In this document: piece by piece, positions 26,482 to 34,648 of the stretch
Position numbering within the stretch: position 1 is the first letter of the stretch
Layout of the letters: each line of letters opens with the position of its first letter
Made by a program: the position numbers and the translations under genes
Source of the DNA: Thiobaca trueperi
GTDB taxonomy: Bacteria > Pseudomonadota > Gammaproteobacteria > Chromatiales > Chromatiaceae
DNA length: 64,000 nt
Direction of reading: 5' to 3'
Assembly (NCBI RefSeq): GCF_004342175.1
Contig: NZ_SMAO01000010.1
Location: 1-64,000 of the forward strand
The notes under the pieces: model-generated
Database searches by the model: none
What the model was told of the DNA's origin: nothing
The model's input: only the letters and a program-made list of their open reading frames with translations

Positions 26482-27699
26482 ATGGCAAATAACACGGATA
26501 TGACGCCCACATCACCACTGGATGCGTCCGCTCCCAACCTGACGCCGCCAACCGGTGCTGCGGAAGCAACGAACACCGCACCCGCCGACGCCGCTCTCGC
26601 GGATACCGATGCGACCAGGGGAAGCCCCGACTTCCAGATTTGCCCGGCGACCCAGGGCAACCTGATGGCCCAGGTCGTCGCCGAACTGGCGCGGCAAAAG
26701 AGCGCCCTGCAGTCTGCCGAAAGCGCCCTGATCGAACGCATCGGCGATGTCGATGATGACCGTCGTTGCGCCGACATGCGGCTTCAGCGCGCCTGGCAGA
26801 CCCAGTATGGCGAGATGAGCGTGCGCGTGAAACGCCAGGGGTGGTTCGGCGCGGCCGCCCTGCTGGTCTGTGGCGTCGTGATCGGGGTGATCCTGGCTCT
26901 GTTCCACGTCCGTTTCAACGCGGCGCAGCAGGACATGCGCGAGGAGATCGCTCAGCTCAGAATCGCACTGGAACAGCAGCGAGCGCCGTCTTCGGATCAA
27001 CTGAATCAAGAGAAGCTGATTCATGAGAGTCTGTCCAGACTGTCCGCATCGATTCAGGCCATCTCGGCCTCTCTGGCGACCCTGGACCGACCACCGGAAC
27101 CGGCTCCAGCCGCCATCCCCGCCGATCCGTCTCAGATCGGCGAGCAATCCGGCCCGACAGAAACCACCGTCAACCAGGTCGCTGATGAAGATGGTCTGAC
27201 GACAGCCGGTGACGCCATCGGCATGACCCCGGCCACTGCGGATCCACCGCCTGCGACGGCTGTCACAGAGTCTCCCGCTCCGTCAACGCCACCTGCTGAA
27301 GCGCCACTGATCGACACGCCTGATCCGGAGCAGACTGCAACCAATGATCAGAATGATCAGGCAGTCGGCACAAACGCCGGGCCGGTGCCCACTCCGCAAC
27401 GCATCCTGGTCGGCGATCAGCCCTATGCCCTGCAGTTGATCGGTTTCCACTCACTCGACGCGCTCCAGACATTCCTGGATCGTTTCGATTTGTCATCCCG
27501 GGTGATTTATTACCGCGAGGAAACCTATCGCGGTCGCCCCTGGTTCGCGCTCATTTACAGCCTGCATGCCGACCGCGAGGCCGCAATGGCTGCCATCGCC
27601 AGTCTTCCCGCCGGACTGAGCGGACTGGATGTCTGGGTGCGCAGGTTGGATCCGGAGACCCCGCTTGTCGTATTAAACCGCGCCCAGAGCGACATGTGA
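26482..27699 (+). CDS. SPOR-domain membrane protein (DamX-like)
   Basis: The protein has 405 residues. Cytoplasmic residues 1-119 have no recognised fold. One membrane segment lies at 120-141 (WFGAAALLVCGVVIGVILAL). A coiled coil (about 145-200), a Pro/Thr/Ala-rich periplasmic linker (205-310) and a C-terminal SPOR-like domain (about 318-395, starting YALQLIGFHS) follow. SPOR domains bind denuded peptidoglycan at septa, so a cell-division or envelope role is likely. The last residues (VLNRAQSDM) and the stop codon are encoded by a dispersed repeat, which suggests the original end was replaced. I chose ATG 26482 over an upstream TTG. Confidence 0.72.
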   Translation: MANNTDMTPTSPLDASAPNLTPPTGAAEATNTAPADAALADTDATRGSPDFQICPATQGNLMAQVVAELARQKSALQSAESALIERIGDVDDDRRCADMRLQRAWQTQYGEMSVRVKRQGWFGAAALLVCGVVIGVILALFHVRFNAAQQDMREEIAQLRIALEQQRAPSSDQLNQEKLIHESLSRLSASIQAISASLATLDRPPEPAPAAIPADPSQIGEQSGPTETTVNQVADEDGLTTAGDAIGMTPATADPPPATAVTESPAPSTPPAEAPLIDTPDPEQTATNDQNDQAVGTNAGPVPTPQRILVGDQPYALQLIGFHSLDALQTFLDRFDLSSRVIYYREETYRGRPWFALIYSLHADREAAMAAIASLPAGLSGLDVWVRRLDPETPLVVLNRAQSDM

Positions 27700-27754
27700 T
27701 GTTTTGCGGATCGGCCCCGTAGACTCAAGGATTGTCGGAGTCGGCGCGGTTCAA
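27673..27754. repeat. Dispersed repeat, subfamily B with spacer remnant
   Basis: TTAAACCGCGCCCAGAGCG...GGCGCGGTTCAA matches unit B. It is followed by a short AT-rich piece resembling the composite spacer, then normal sequence. The left end is read as codons of the SPOR protein. Confidence 0.85.
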
Positions 27755-27830
27755 GAGATTAAAAACGCGATCTATACTCGAATCACCTGAATTACCGATG
27801 CCAGCCTGCGCGTCGCCGGGGTCCACATTC

Positions 27831-28148
27831 ATGTTTCGAGAAACGTCAAAGCATTTTGATCGCGACCTGGACCAGATCCTTGACCGGGTCTATGGCGCCA
27901 ACGCCGACAAACGACCCGTTCCCGACACCAATGCGGCCAGCATGCGTCAATTAGTGGTACGTCGCGAACAGGGGTCGCTCGAACTCAAGCTGGCGCTGGC
28001 CGATTTGCGTGATCGACGCGAGAAATCGCAAAGCACGCTGCGCATGACGGAGGAAATCAATTTCCTTCAGAATCAAATCAGCGTTTTGCGTGAGTTGAGT
28101 GAACAAATCGCCACCCTGCGGGCAAAACTCGCCGCGCTGGATGGATAG
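27831..28148 (+). CDS. Hypothetical small coiled-coil protein
   Basis: The protein has 105 residues from ATG 27831; ATG 27798 is an alternative. I do not recognise the family. The C-terminal half is rich in Leu, Arg and Glu with heptad-like spacing (about residues 40-105, ending LREL...LRAKLAAL), so a coiled coil is likely. No signal peptide or membrane segment is seen. It lies between two dispersed repeats and could be a short structural or regulatory protein. Confidence 0.5.
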   Translation: MFRETSKHFDRDLDQILDRVYGANADKRPVPDTNAASMRQLVVRREQGSLELKLALADLRDRREKSQSTLRMTEEINFLQNQISVLRELSEQIATLRAKLAALDG

Positions 28149-28175
28149 CGTCATCCGGGCATTCCCAGACAGAAT

Positions 28176-28223
28176 CCAAACCGCGCCCCGTGCGATACGC
28201 ATGTCGCTCTGGACGCGGTTTAA
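28176..28223. repeat. Short deletion form of the composite repeat
   Basis: The left 24 bases (AAACCGCGCCCCGTGCGATACG) match the start of unit B, and the right part (GCATGTCGCTCTGGACGCGGTTTA) matches the end of unit A. It looks like a B-spacer-A composite with the middle deleted. Confidence 0.7.
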
Positions 28224-28714
28224 CGGGTTGTTTCAAAACGGAAGGGCGCAGCCAGCAGGGCATCCGGGGTCTGTATGAGCACCCTTGCCTCCCAGGTCAT
28301 GCGGGTGCTTGTGCACACCGGCAGCGTTGCCTGTCCGGTGTAATGACCGGCCTGAATCCTGGTCAGTGCAACCCGATTGAAGCCCATATTCATCTCAACC
28401 CCGACAAAATCCACCTCAACCGCACGCACATCATCAAGCCCCTGAATCCCCACATCGAGCCGCAGCGGCGAAAGAAGCGGGATGGTGCGGGGGCCAATCT
28501 CGAAACTGACTGCGCCACCCTGCGGAAGGCGCGCCATGCAGGCGCCTGAGCGCAGATCGCAGCCGGGGTCACGATCTGCGATCTGCACGGGTTGCGGATA
28601 AAGGATCGGCCAGAGCCAATGGGCCAGCAGCGTGATCACAGCGACCAGCACAAGCCCTGCAATCAGGCTCCACCAACCCGAATCCGGTGGCTCAGACTTT
28701 ATACTGGTGGACAA
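28220..28714 (-). CDS. Hypothetical membrane-anchored protein
   Basis: The protein has 164 residues with one N-terminal membrane segment ([22 protein letters not shown], split here as residues 14-35) and a predicted beta-rich periplasmic domain that includes [13 protein letters not shown] do not assign a family with confidence; it has a FixH-like look (membrane anchor plus small beta domain), but this is weak. It starts at a TTG that overlaps the end of the aer-like gene by 23 bases, so the two may be co-transcribed. Confidence 0.6.
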   Translation of the reverse strand: MSTSIKSEPPDSGWWSLIAGLVLVAVITLLAHWLWPILYPQPVQIADRDPGCDLRSGACMARLPQGGAVSFEIGPRTIPLLSPLRLDVGIQGLDDVRAVEVDFVGVEMNMGFNRVALTRIQAGHYTGQATLPVCTSTRMTWEARVLIQTPDALLAAPFRFETTR

Positions 28715-30263
28715 GTGAGGTCAGGCGTCCGGCGAGCGTCTCAAGATGACCGGTGGCCGATACCACGGTGTCGGTACTCTCAAGCGTCTGCATCGACAGA
28801 TGGCGGATGCTTTCGACATTGCGGTTCATCTCCTCGACCACCGCGCTCTGTTCCTCGGCGGCCGTGGCGATCTGCGCATTCATGTCGTTGATGCGGTCAA
28901 CCGAATGGGTGATCGAATCAAGTGAACGATCCGTCTCGCCTGCCGACTGCACGCTCTGCTCCGCCTGCTCGCTCCCACGTTTCATCACAGCCACAGCACT
29001 GCGTGCGCCTTCCTGTAGACGCTGGATCATGGACTGGATCTCCTGCGTCGATTCCTGGGTACGCTGGGCCAGCGCCCGCACCTCGTCAGCGACCACGGCG
29101 AAGCCGCGACCCTGCTCGCCGGCACGCGCCGCCTCGATGGCGGCATTCAGGGCCAGCAGATTGGTTTGCCCCGCGATGCCGCGAATCACATCCAGGATCT
29201 TGCCGATATTCTCCGACTCCTCGCCCAGACGACCGATGGCCTCGGCGGCCTCGGAAACCCCATCGGCCAGTTGTTCGATGCCGGTCACGCTCTGACGCAC
29301 GATGGCGCGCCCGGATTGGGCCTCGGCGCTGGCCTGATGGGCCGCATCCGCAGCGGCCGTGGTGTTGAGCGCCACCTCGGCGACGGTGGCGGACATCTCG
29401 TTCATGGCCGTCGCCACCATGTCGGTTTCCTGATGCTGCTGCTCCATCAGATGGTGCGTGGACGTGCTGGCATTCGCCAGTTGACCGGCTGCCACCGCCA
29501 AACCCTCTGCGGATTCCTGGATATTGCCGATGACGGTCGCCAGACGCGACTGGAGCATCTTGATGGCTTGCAGGATTTCGGCCGTTTCGTTGTTTTTATC
29601 GACATGGATCGGAAAGTTGAGATCGCCGCTGGCGATCTTCTTGGCCGCCGTGATGCTTTCCTTGATCGGATTGAAGATGGTCGCAGCACTCACCTGCGCC
29701 AGGCTCAGAGCGGCGATCAGGGTTCCCAGACCGATCCAGAGATTGTTCAGCCAGCCAGCCGCCAGCGCGCCCAGTCCGATCAGACCGAAGGCAGCGGTCA
29801 ACCAGGCGCGGTGATTGAGTTGGGGGATGATCGATTTAGGCAGATCCTCCAGCTTGCGCTCGCGGATATGCGCATAGAGACGCTCGGCCGCCTGGATCTG
29901 CTCGCGGGTCGGCTTGACGCGCACCGATTGATAACCGACCAGGGTGTCGCCTTCATAGACCGGGGTGACATAGGCATCCACCCAGTAATGATCGCCATTC
30001 TTGCAGCGGTTCTTGACGATGCCGCGCCAGGGCCTGCCCTTCTTGACCGTACTCCAGAGATCCTTGAAGGCCGCCGTCGGCATGTCAGGATGACGCACGA
30101 GATTGTGATTCACCCCCAGCAACTCCTGCTCGGTGAAACCGCTGATCTCGATGAACGGCTTGTTGCAGTAGGTGATGATGCCTTTGGTGTTGGTGGTGGA
30201 GACGATGATCAGTGAATCGGAGTAATCGTTTTCCCGGTTGGTCACAGGGAGGTTGATCTTCAT
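28692..30263 (-). CDS. Aer-like methyl-accepting chemotaxis protein with PAS domain
   Basis: Aerotaxis/redox-type receptor of 523 residues. An N-terminal PAS domain (about 15-120, with [19 protein letters not shown]) would bind FAD or another cofactor. A membrane hairpin follows at about 150-195, then a HAMP-like segment and a C-terminal signalling domain with the conserved tip near [20 protein letters not shown] (split). The periplasmic domain is minimal, as in Aer. I chose ATG 30263 (MKINLPVTN) over a start 29 codons upstream. It would steer movement toward preferred redox conditions. Confidence 0.9.
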   Translation of the reverse strand: MKINLPVTNRENDYSDSLIIVSTTNTKGIITYCNKPFIEISGFTEQELLGVNHNLVRHPDMPTAAFKDLWSTVKKGRPWRGIVKNRCKNGDHYWVDAYVTPVYEGDTLVGYQSVRVKPTREQIQAAERLYAHIRERKLEDLPKSIIPQLNHRAWLTAAFGLIGLGALAAGWLNNLWIGLGTLIAALSLAQVSAATIFNPIKESITAAKKIASGDLNFPIHVDKNNETAEILQAIKMLQSRLATVIGNIQESAEGLAVAAGQLANASTSTHHLMEQQHQETDMVATAMNEMSATVAEVALNTTAAADAAHQASAEAQSGRAIVRQSVTGIEQLADGVSEAAEAIGRLGEESENIGKILDVIRGIAGQTNLLALNAAIEAARAGEQGRGFAVVADEVRALAQRTQESTQEIQSMIQRLQEGARSAVAVMKRGSEQAEQSVQSAGETDRSLDSITHSVDRINDMNAQIATAAEEQSAVVEEMNRNVESIRHLSMQTLESTDTVVSATGHLETLAGRLTSLVHQYKV

Positions 30264-30481
30264 GGTGACAGCCTTATCGCGTCTGCTTGGTGGCGTGGTG
30301 TGATCTGGGTCCTGATACGTTTCGATCCCGTCTCCATGACGTGGTCGCATATTAACTCAAGCCACGAGGCGCGTAGAGTGCGCGCCACCGCTTTTCAGGG
30401 CAGACGCATGATCAACCCCAGACTTTGTCAGCGATCGGTCAGGAACCTGGCGACATCATGAAGTCATGCTCCGCACGCGGT

Positions 30482-30520
30482 AAGCAGCGCCACCGTGCAT
30501 CTGATCAATGCACGCTGCTT
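30482..30520. promoter_or_regulatory. Hairpin-forming inverted repeat upstream of cytochrome b561
   Basis: AAGCAGC (30482) and GTGCAT (30495) pair with ATGCAC (30508) and GCTGCTT (30514), giving 13 pairs with a 6-base bulge and a 7-base loop. It lies 55 bases before the cytochrome gene, in a 311-base gene-free stretch in which I see nothing else clear. Confidence 0.35.
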
Positions 30521-30574
30521 GCGAATTCCTGTGCGATCATAACGGTCTTTTCAACCGCAATGAGGTGACTTTGC

Positions 30575-31129
30575 ATGAACCTGAATCCTTCCCTGCAACG
30601 CTATAACCTGCTGTCGCAGCTCTTCCACTGGTTGGTGGCGGCACTGATCATCGGTCTCATCGTGACCCAGAAGCTCCACGTCGCAGCGCCCGAGGCCTCG
30701 GAAAGCGCCGTCTGGTGGATCAAGCTCCACATCTCGCTTGGCATTCTGCTGTTTCTCGTCGTGATCCCGCGCATCCTCTGGGCCCGTGTCAGTCCCCAAC
30801 CCGCGCCCCTTCCCGGCGTCGCATGGACGCAGACGGTCGCCAAACTGACCCATCTGGTGCTCAATCTCGCCACTCTGCTGATTCCGATCTCCGGTTATCT
30901 GCGCGTGGTGTCAAAAGGCCGCGTGGCCGAATTTTTTGGCACCCCACTGCCCTCGCTCCTTGGCGAATCGCCCTGGATCAACGATCTCATGCACATCCTC
31001 CACGGCGAGCCGATGGAGCTTGCGCTTTACGCGCTGGTCGCTCTGCATGTGGTGGCCGCCATCTGGCATCAGTACATCCTCCGCGACGGCGCGCTGGAGC
31101 GCATGCTGCCCTGGGGCAAGCGGGCCTGA
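30575..31129 (+). CDS. Cytochrome b561 family protein
   Basis: Four-helix membrane b-type cytochrome (184 residues). Candidate haem-ligating histidines lie in the helices: H18 (LFHW), H52 (KLHIS), H140/H143 (LMHILH) and H158 (ALHVV). The family oxidises quinol or passes electrons to periplasmic acceptors; E. coli CybB oxidises superoxide to reduce quinone. GAGG lies upstream of the ATG. The exact partner is unknown. Confidence 0.88.
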   Translation: MNLNPSLQRYNLLSQLFHWLVAALIIGLIVTQKLHVAAPEASESAVWWIKLHISLGILLFLVVIPRILWARVSPQPAPLPGVAWTQTVAKLTHLVLNLATLLIPISGYLRVVSKGRVAEFFGTPLPSLLGESPWINDLMHILHGEPMELALYALVALHVVAAIWHQYILRDGALERMLPWGKRA

Positions 31130-31241
31130 CCGACTTTCCGAACCGCGTCAGTCGCTGGCGCGGATCATGGAGGCGTGCCAGAATCAAGTCGGGAGTTCTG
31201 TTCCGGCTCCCGTCCAACCAACATGACGCAGGAGGTTCGAC

Positions 31242-31589
31242 GTGCAGACAACAACCATCAGGCAATTCATGGTGAGCGCCTTCGTCGCTGCAACGCTGAC
31301 CATGCCGCTGGTTAGCGGTGCAGCCGATGAGACCGCGCCAGCAATCCGCGATGCGAGTACCGACACCTGTCTCTGGTCAACACTGAAATTCGATGATCTG
31401 AACGCAACGGAGCAGGGCGCCTGGGCGGTACTGGGCTGGACGTCCGCCAACTGGAACACGGACGACGATGATGCCGAGCCGGCGTCCGAAGACAAGAAAT
31501 GGTCTGAATTGAGTCCCGAAGAGCAGACCGCCGCCATGTCTCTGGGTTACGACGCAAAAAAATGGGATGACGAATCCTGCGACGATTGA
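31242..31589 (+). CDS. Small secreted protein with two W-L-EQ-A-LG-W repeats
   Basis: The protein has 115 residues. A GTG start is set by GGAGG 6 bases upstream. An N-terminal signal peptide is likely cut after VSGAA. The mature part has two copies of a motif: FDDLNATEQGAWAVLGW...W and WSELSPEEQTAAMSLGY...W. It is acidic (DDDD, ending SCDD) and has two cysteines. I recognise the repeated motif but know of no defined function. A strong terminator follows, so it is a single-gene unit. Confidence 0.7.
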   Translation: MQTTTIRQFMVSAFVAATLTMPLVSGAADETAPAIRDASTDTCLWSTLKFDDLNATEQGAWAVLGWTSANWNTDDDDAEPASEDKKWSELSPEEQTAAMSLGYDAKKWDDESCDD

Positions 31590-31628
31590 CGGCCTGTCCT
31601 GAGAGCGCTGTAACCGCTGAAGTCCCGA

Positions 31629-31665
31629 CGCCCTGCCCCGGCTGAACACGCCGGGGCAGGGCGTT
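31629..31665 (+). terminator. Strong GC-rich terminator
   Basis: CGCCCTGCCCCGG (31629-31641) pairs perfectly with CCGGGGCAGGGCG (31651-31663). Only a short T tract follows. It lies 40 bases behind the small secreted protein gene and faces the end of the DUF2272 gene, so it may serve both. Confidence 0.75.
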
Positions 31666-31670
31666 TGCGT

Positions 31671-31722
31671 GCCAAGGTTTGTTCAATCCAAAAACATCGC
31701 ATACCGCAATGGGCGCGATTCA
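31671..31722. repeat. Partial dispersed repeat, subfamily B (right end, inverted)
   Basis: CCAAAAACATCGCATACCGC...GGGCGCGATTCAA matches the right end of the inverted unit B at 15868. The left end is missing. It reaches the stop codon of the DUF2272 gene. Confidence 0.6.
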
Positions 31723-32505
31723 AAGCCGATTCTCCAGAATGATGAACCAGGGCCGTCTGGGCACGACCTGCAAACGGCCCTGAGTGTCCAGTTCCAGGGT
31801 GGTGCGGGAGACTGAATTGCGGACGTTGCCGCCGATGACATCCAGCGTCCGCCCGCTGTGGCTGACCACAAGGTCGCAATGGCTGCTGAGACCCTGGAGC
31901 TGGCTGGCGCTGATGTCGCCATCACGGATGCCTGAACGCGACGCACCCCGCGAGGCGCAGACCAGATCGCCGGGACGGGGGCTGTAATCGGCCACGCGCC
32001 GGGGCACGAACCAGCGCCCCGGCTCGCTGGCCGCCTCGATGCTTCTGGCGAGATAAACCCAGTGGGCGATTGCCGGTGGAAACTGGCTTTCGGGGACGCC
32101 GGCACTCTTCATGATCCAACTGATGAAGGCGGCTGACCAGGGCGACTGACAATCCATGCCGTCGAGCCCCGGCTCGCCGACCGCGCGCCAATAAGCGTTG
32201 ACGCGGCTGCTGTAGATGCCGCCATCGTCTTCCCAGGCGCCGACATGCGGAATGCTCTCTTCCGTGTTCCTGAGGATCACGGTCTGCCGGCCAAAGAATT
32301 CCCACTCCCGGATGGCGCTGGAAAGAATCGCCTGTCTGATCGCCGGCATGGGCGCGGGCGGCGAACCGATGGGACGCCCGGCCCAACGCCCGGCGACGCC
32401 GGTACCGGGCTGCTCGGGCGCGGTTCCGCAGGCTGCCAGGAGCAGAGAGAGCGCACCGATCACAACGCCTTTGGGCCATGCCGGGAGGATGGTTCGAGTT
32501 GGCAC
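31720..32505 (-). CDS. Lipoprotein with DUF2272 (NlpC/CHAP-like) domain
   Basis: The protein has about 261 residues. The lipobox LLLAAC gives a lipidated Cys at about residue 26. The DUF2272-like domain has GMDCQSPWSAAFISW with a candidate catalytic Cys and SSHCDLVVSH with a candidate His, as in papain-like cell-wall peptidases. The GTG start at 32505 has AAGGAG 7 bases upstream. It is probably co-transcribed with the larger exported protein upstream. Hydrolysis of peptidoglycan or a peptide is inference. Confidence 0.72.
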   Translation of the reverse strand: MPTRTILPAWPKGVVIGALSLLLAACGTAPEQPGTGVAGRWAGRPIGSPPAPMPAIRQAILSSAIREWEFFGRQTVILRNTEESIPHVGAWEDDGGIYSSRVNAYWRAVGEPGLDGMDCQSPWSAAFISWIMKSAGVPESQFPPAIAHWVYLARSIEAASEPGRWFVPRRVADYSPRPGDLVCASRGASRSGIRDGDISASQLQGLSSHCDLVVSHSGRTLDVIGGNVRNSVSRTTLELDTQGRLQVVPRRPWFIILENRL

Positions 32506-32564
32506 AGGATCTCTCCTTGAAGGCTCCAGACGTTTGGATAGCCAATGAAAACAGGATGACCGCC

Positions 32565-34331
32565 TTATCTTGGTGGTCTGACCGTGTCGCGGAACCAGGT
32601 GCGGTATTCCGCCATGCGCGCCTGCTGGTCGGCTGGCGCCTGACGACGGCAGGTGGCGTAATCGGGGGTCTCGGGTGACGCACCCCAGCGGCGCTCCACG
32701 CAATCGTTGGGGTTGTAAGCCACTTCAAACCGCTCACGACGATCTTCCACGATGTCACGCAGACTCAGGCGCCAGGGGCTGCCGTCGCTGCGGGTATAGG
32801 TCACAAACCGCTCGTCGAGACGCTGCTCATGAAGCCGCTCGATGCGTGCGGCGGCGTTCTGAGGGCTGTCGCCGCGCAGCACATAGAGTTCAGGATAGCG
32901 GCGGATGCGCTCGGGCAGTCCGGCGAGCACCTTCATGGCGATCAGCAGACGCATGTCCCGCGACGGGGTGGCGTAGTCCTCCCAGGGGCCGATGGTCTCG
33001 AAGATGGCGGGGCCACCTGGCATGACGATGCGTGCCGGGTTGGCGCGCACATAACGCTCGCCGTTGTCCACCGAGGTCACGCGGGTCTCAAGCTGCTCCA
33101 TCAGCGCGGCCAGGGTCGATTCATAGGCCGTTTCGGGATCGAGTCCATCGGGGTTGATGAGCTGCTCCAGGCGGGCGTAGAAATCAGCCGGCGCCAGTCC
33201 GGCCTGCCCGGTGGAATAGGGCGGCAGACCGGACGCGCCATCCAGCGCGCGGTTGGACAGCAGACGCCCGCCGATCAGTGGCCGGAACGCCTTGAAGCCC
33301 GGCCCGGCGCTCGGCGTCTCGGTGAACAGAAAGGTGCCTTCCCAGAAGCGTTTGCGCGTGACCGAATTGTCCGGCTGGGCATCGACCGCCAGCAGCAGAC
33401 CCGGCTGTCCGGGGCGCTGGGGCACCCATTTGACCAGGATCATGACGTGACCGTAGGGATCGGCGAACAGCGTTCCCGGCCACAGCGCCTCGCGCGTCAG
33501 CGGCACCGGATAGAAATCGCTGGACTCGTCATGCAGCGCGGTGCGACCGCTGCCCGAATGAACCGTGTCCATGATGCGCCGGCTGACCTCGCGGAAGGTC
33601 TGGGCCGAAGCGGGCGCCCTGGCAAAACGCCTGTCGATCATGGGTGCCTCACAGCGCGGCGGACTGTTGCGGCTACCCCGGCTGCATGGACGATAGGCGA
33701 CCGGCAGACCCAGTTTCCAGGCGAAATAGGCGCGCAGGATATAGGCCAGATCGGCGCAGTCAGGATCGGCGGGCAGCCGGTTGTCCTCGCCCGCGCCGAG
33801 ATAATTGAACAGCATGTTGCGCTCGGGATCACGCAGCAGCGGGCCGAGCGAATCGAAGCTCAATGACTGCTCGGGCGGGGCGTTGAACAGATGTTCAATC
33901 CAGGCCGCATAGAATGCCTGGGTCGCCGGATCCCATTCGCCGCTGCCCTGCCGCTCTCCACCGCCGCCGATGTTGACCTCGCGACAGGCAGCGAGCCGAC
34001 CGTTCCGCATGGCATCGATCCGGTAAACCCCGGCGCTGGGGCGAAAGAGTGTGCCGTAGAGACTCCAGGGCGGCCCGCCATTGCGCGTGCCTCTGAGGCT
34101 GGTCTGACGCCCGCCGGGATCGGTCAGCAGGAGTTCATCCAGATCTGCGTCGGTGGCGACCGCCATGATCTCAAAAGGATCTCCAGGCAACGGGCGCTGC
34201 GGCGCGGTCCAGATCCGCACGGCGTCACCTGCATGACAGTCCGTCGCTGCCACCGCTTGATCAGCGGTCACGAGACTCGCCAGCAACAGGGTGACGCGAA
34301 ACAAAAATACCGGAATATGCGGCATTGGCAT
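32565..34331 (-). CDS. Large exported protein with transglutaminase-like Cys/His motifs
   Basis: The protein has 588 residues with a signal peptide of about 28 (ending ADQAVA-A). I do not recognise a named family. A region near residues 190-300 has DCADLAYILRAYFAWKLG with a Cys, and later PYGHVMILVKW with a His, which resemble the Cys-His centre of transglutaminase or NlpC-type enzymes. AGGAGG lies 11 bases before the ATG. It lies 59 bases upstream of the DUF2272 lipoprotein gene in one operon, so both may act on the cell envelope. Confidence 0.62.
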   Translation of the reverse strand: MPMPHIPVFLFRVTLLLASLVTADQAVAATDCHAGDAVRIWTAPQRPLPGDPFEIMAVATDADLDELLLTDPGGRQTSLRGTRNGGPPWSLYGTLFRPSAGVYRIDAMRNGRLAACREVNIGGGGERQGSGEWDPATQAFYAAWIEHLFNAPPEQSLSFDSLGPLLRDPERNMLFNYLGAGEDNRLPADPDCADLAYILRAYFAWKLGLPVAYRPCSRGSRNSPPRCEAPMIDRRFARAPASAQTFREVSRRIMDTVHSGSGRTALHDESSDFYPVPLTREALWPGTLFADPYGHVMILVKWVPQRPGQPGLLLAVDAQPDNSVTRKRFWEGTFLFTETPSAGPGFKAFRPLIGGRLLSNRALDGASGLPPYSTGQAGLAPADFYARLEQLINPDGLDPETAYESTLAALMEQLETRVTSVDNGERYVRANPARIVMPGGPAIFETIGPWEDYATPSRDMRLLIAMKVLAGLPERIRRYPELYVLRGDSPQNAAARIERLHEQRLDERFVTYTRSDGSPWRLSLRDIVEDRRERFEVAYNPNDCVERRWGASPETPDYATCRRQAPADQQARMAEYRTWFRDTVRPPR

Positions 34332-34388
34332 CGGCGGAACCGCCTCCTGAGCAATTTGAGTGAATGTTTGGGTCGTCTCAACCGCCTA

Positions 34389-34635
<247 letters not shown>

Positions 34636-34648
34636 AAAACGACGCCAC

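Noticed and set aside
28190-28549. 119-codon plus-strand frame opposite the hypothetical membrane protein
   Set aside because: The opposing frame has a membrane segment and overlaps the aer-like gene in a normal way; this one has no protein-like features.
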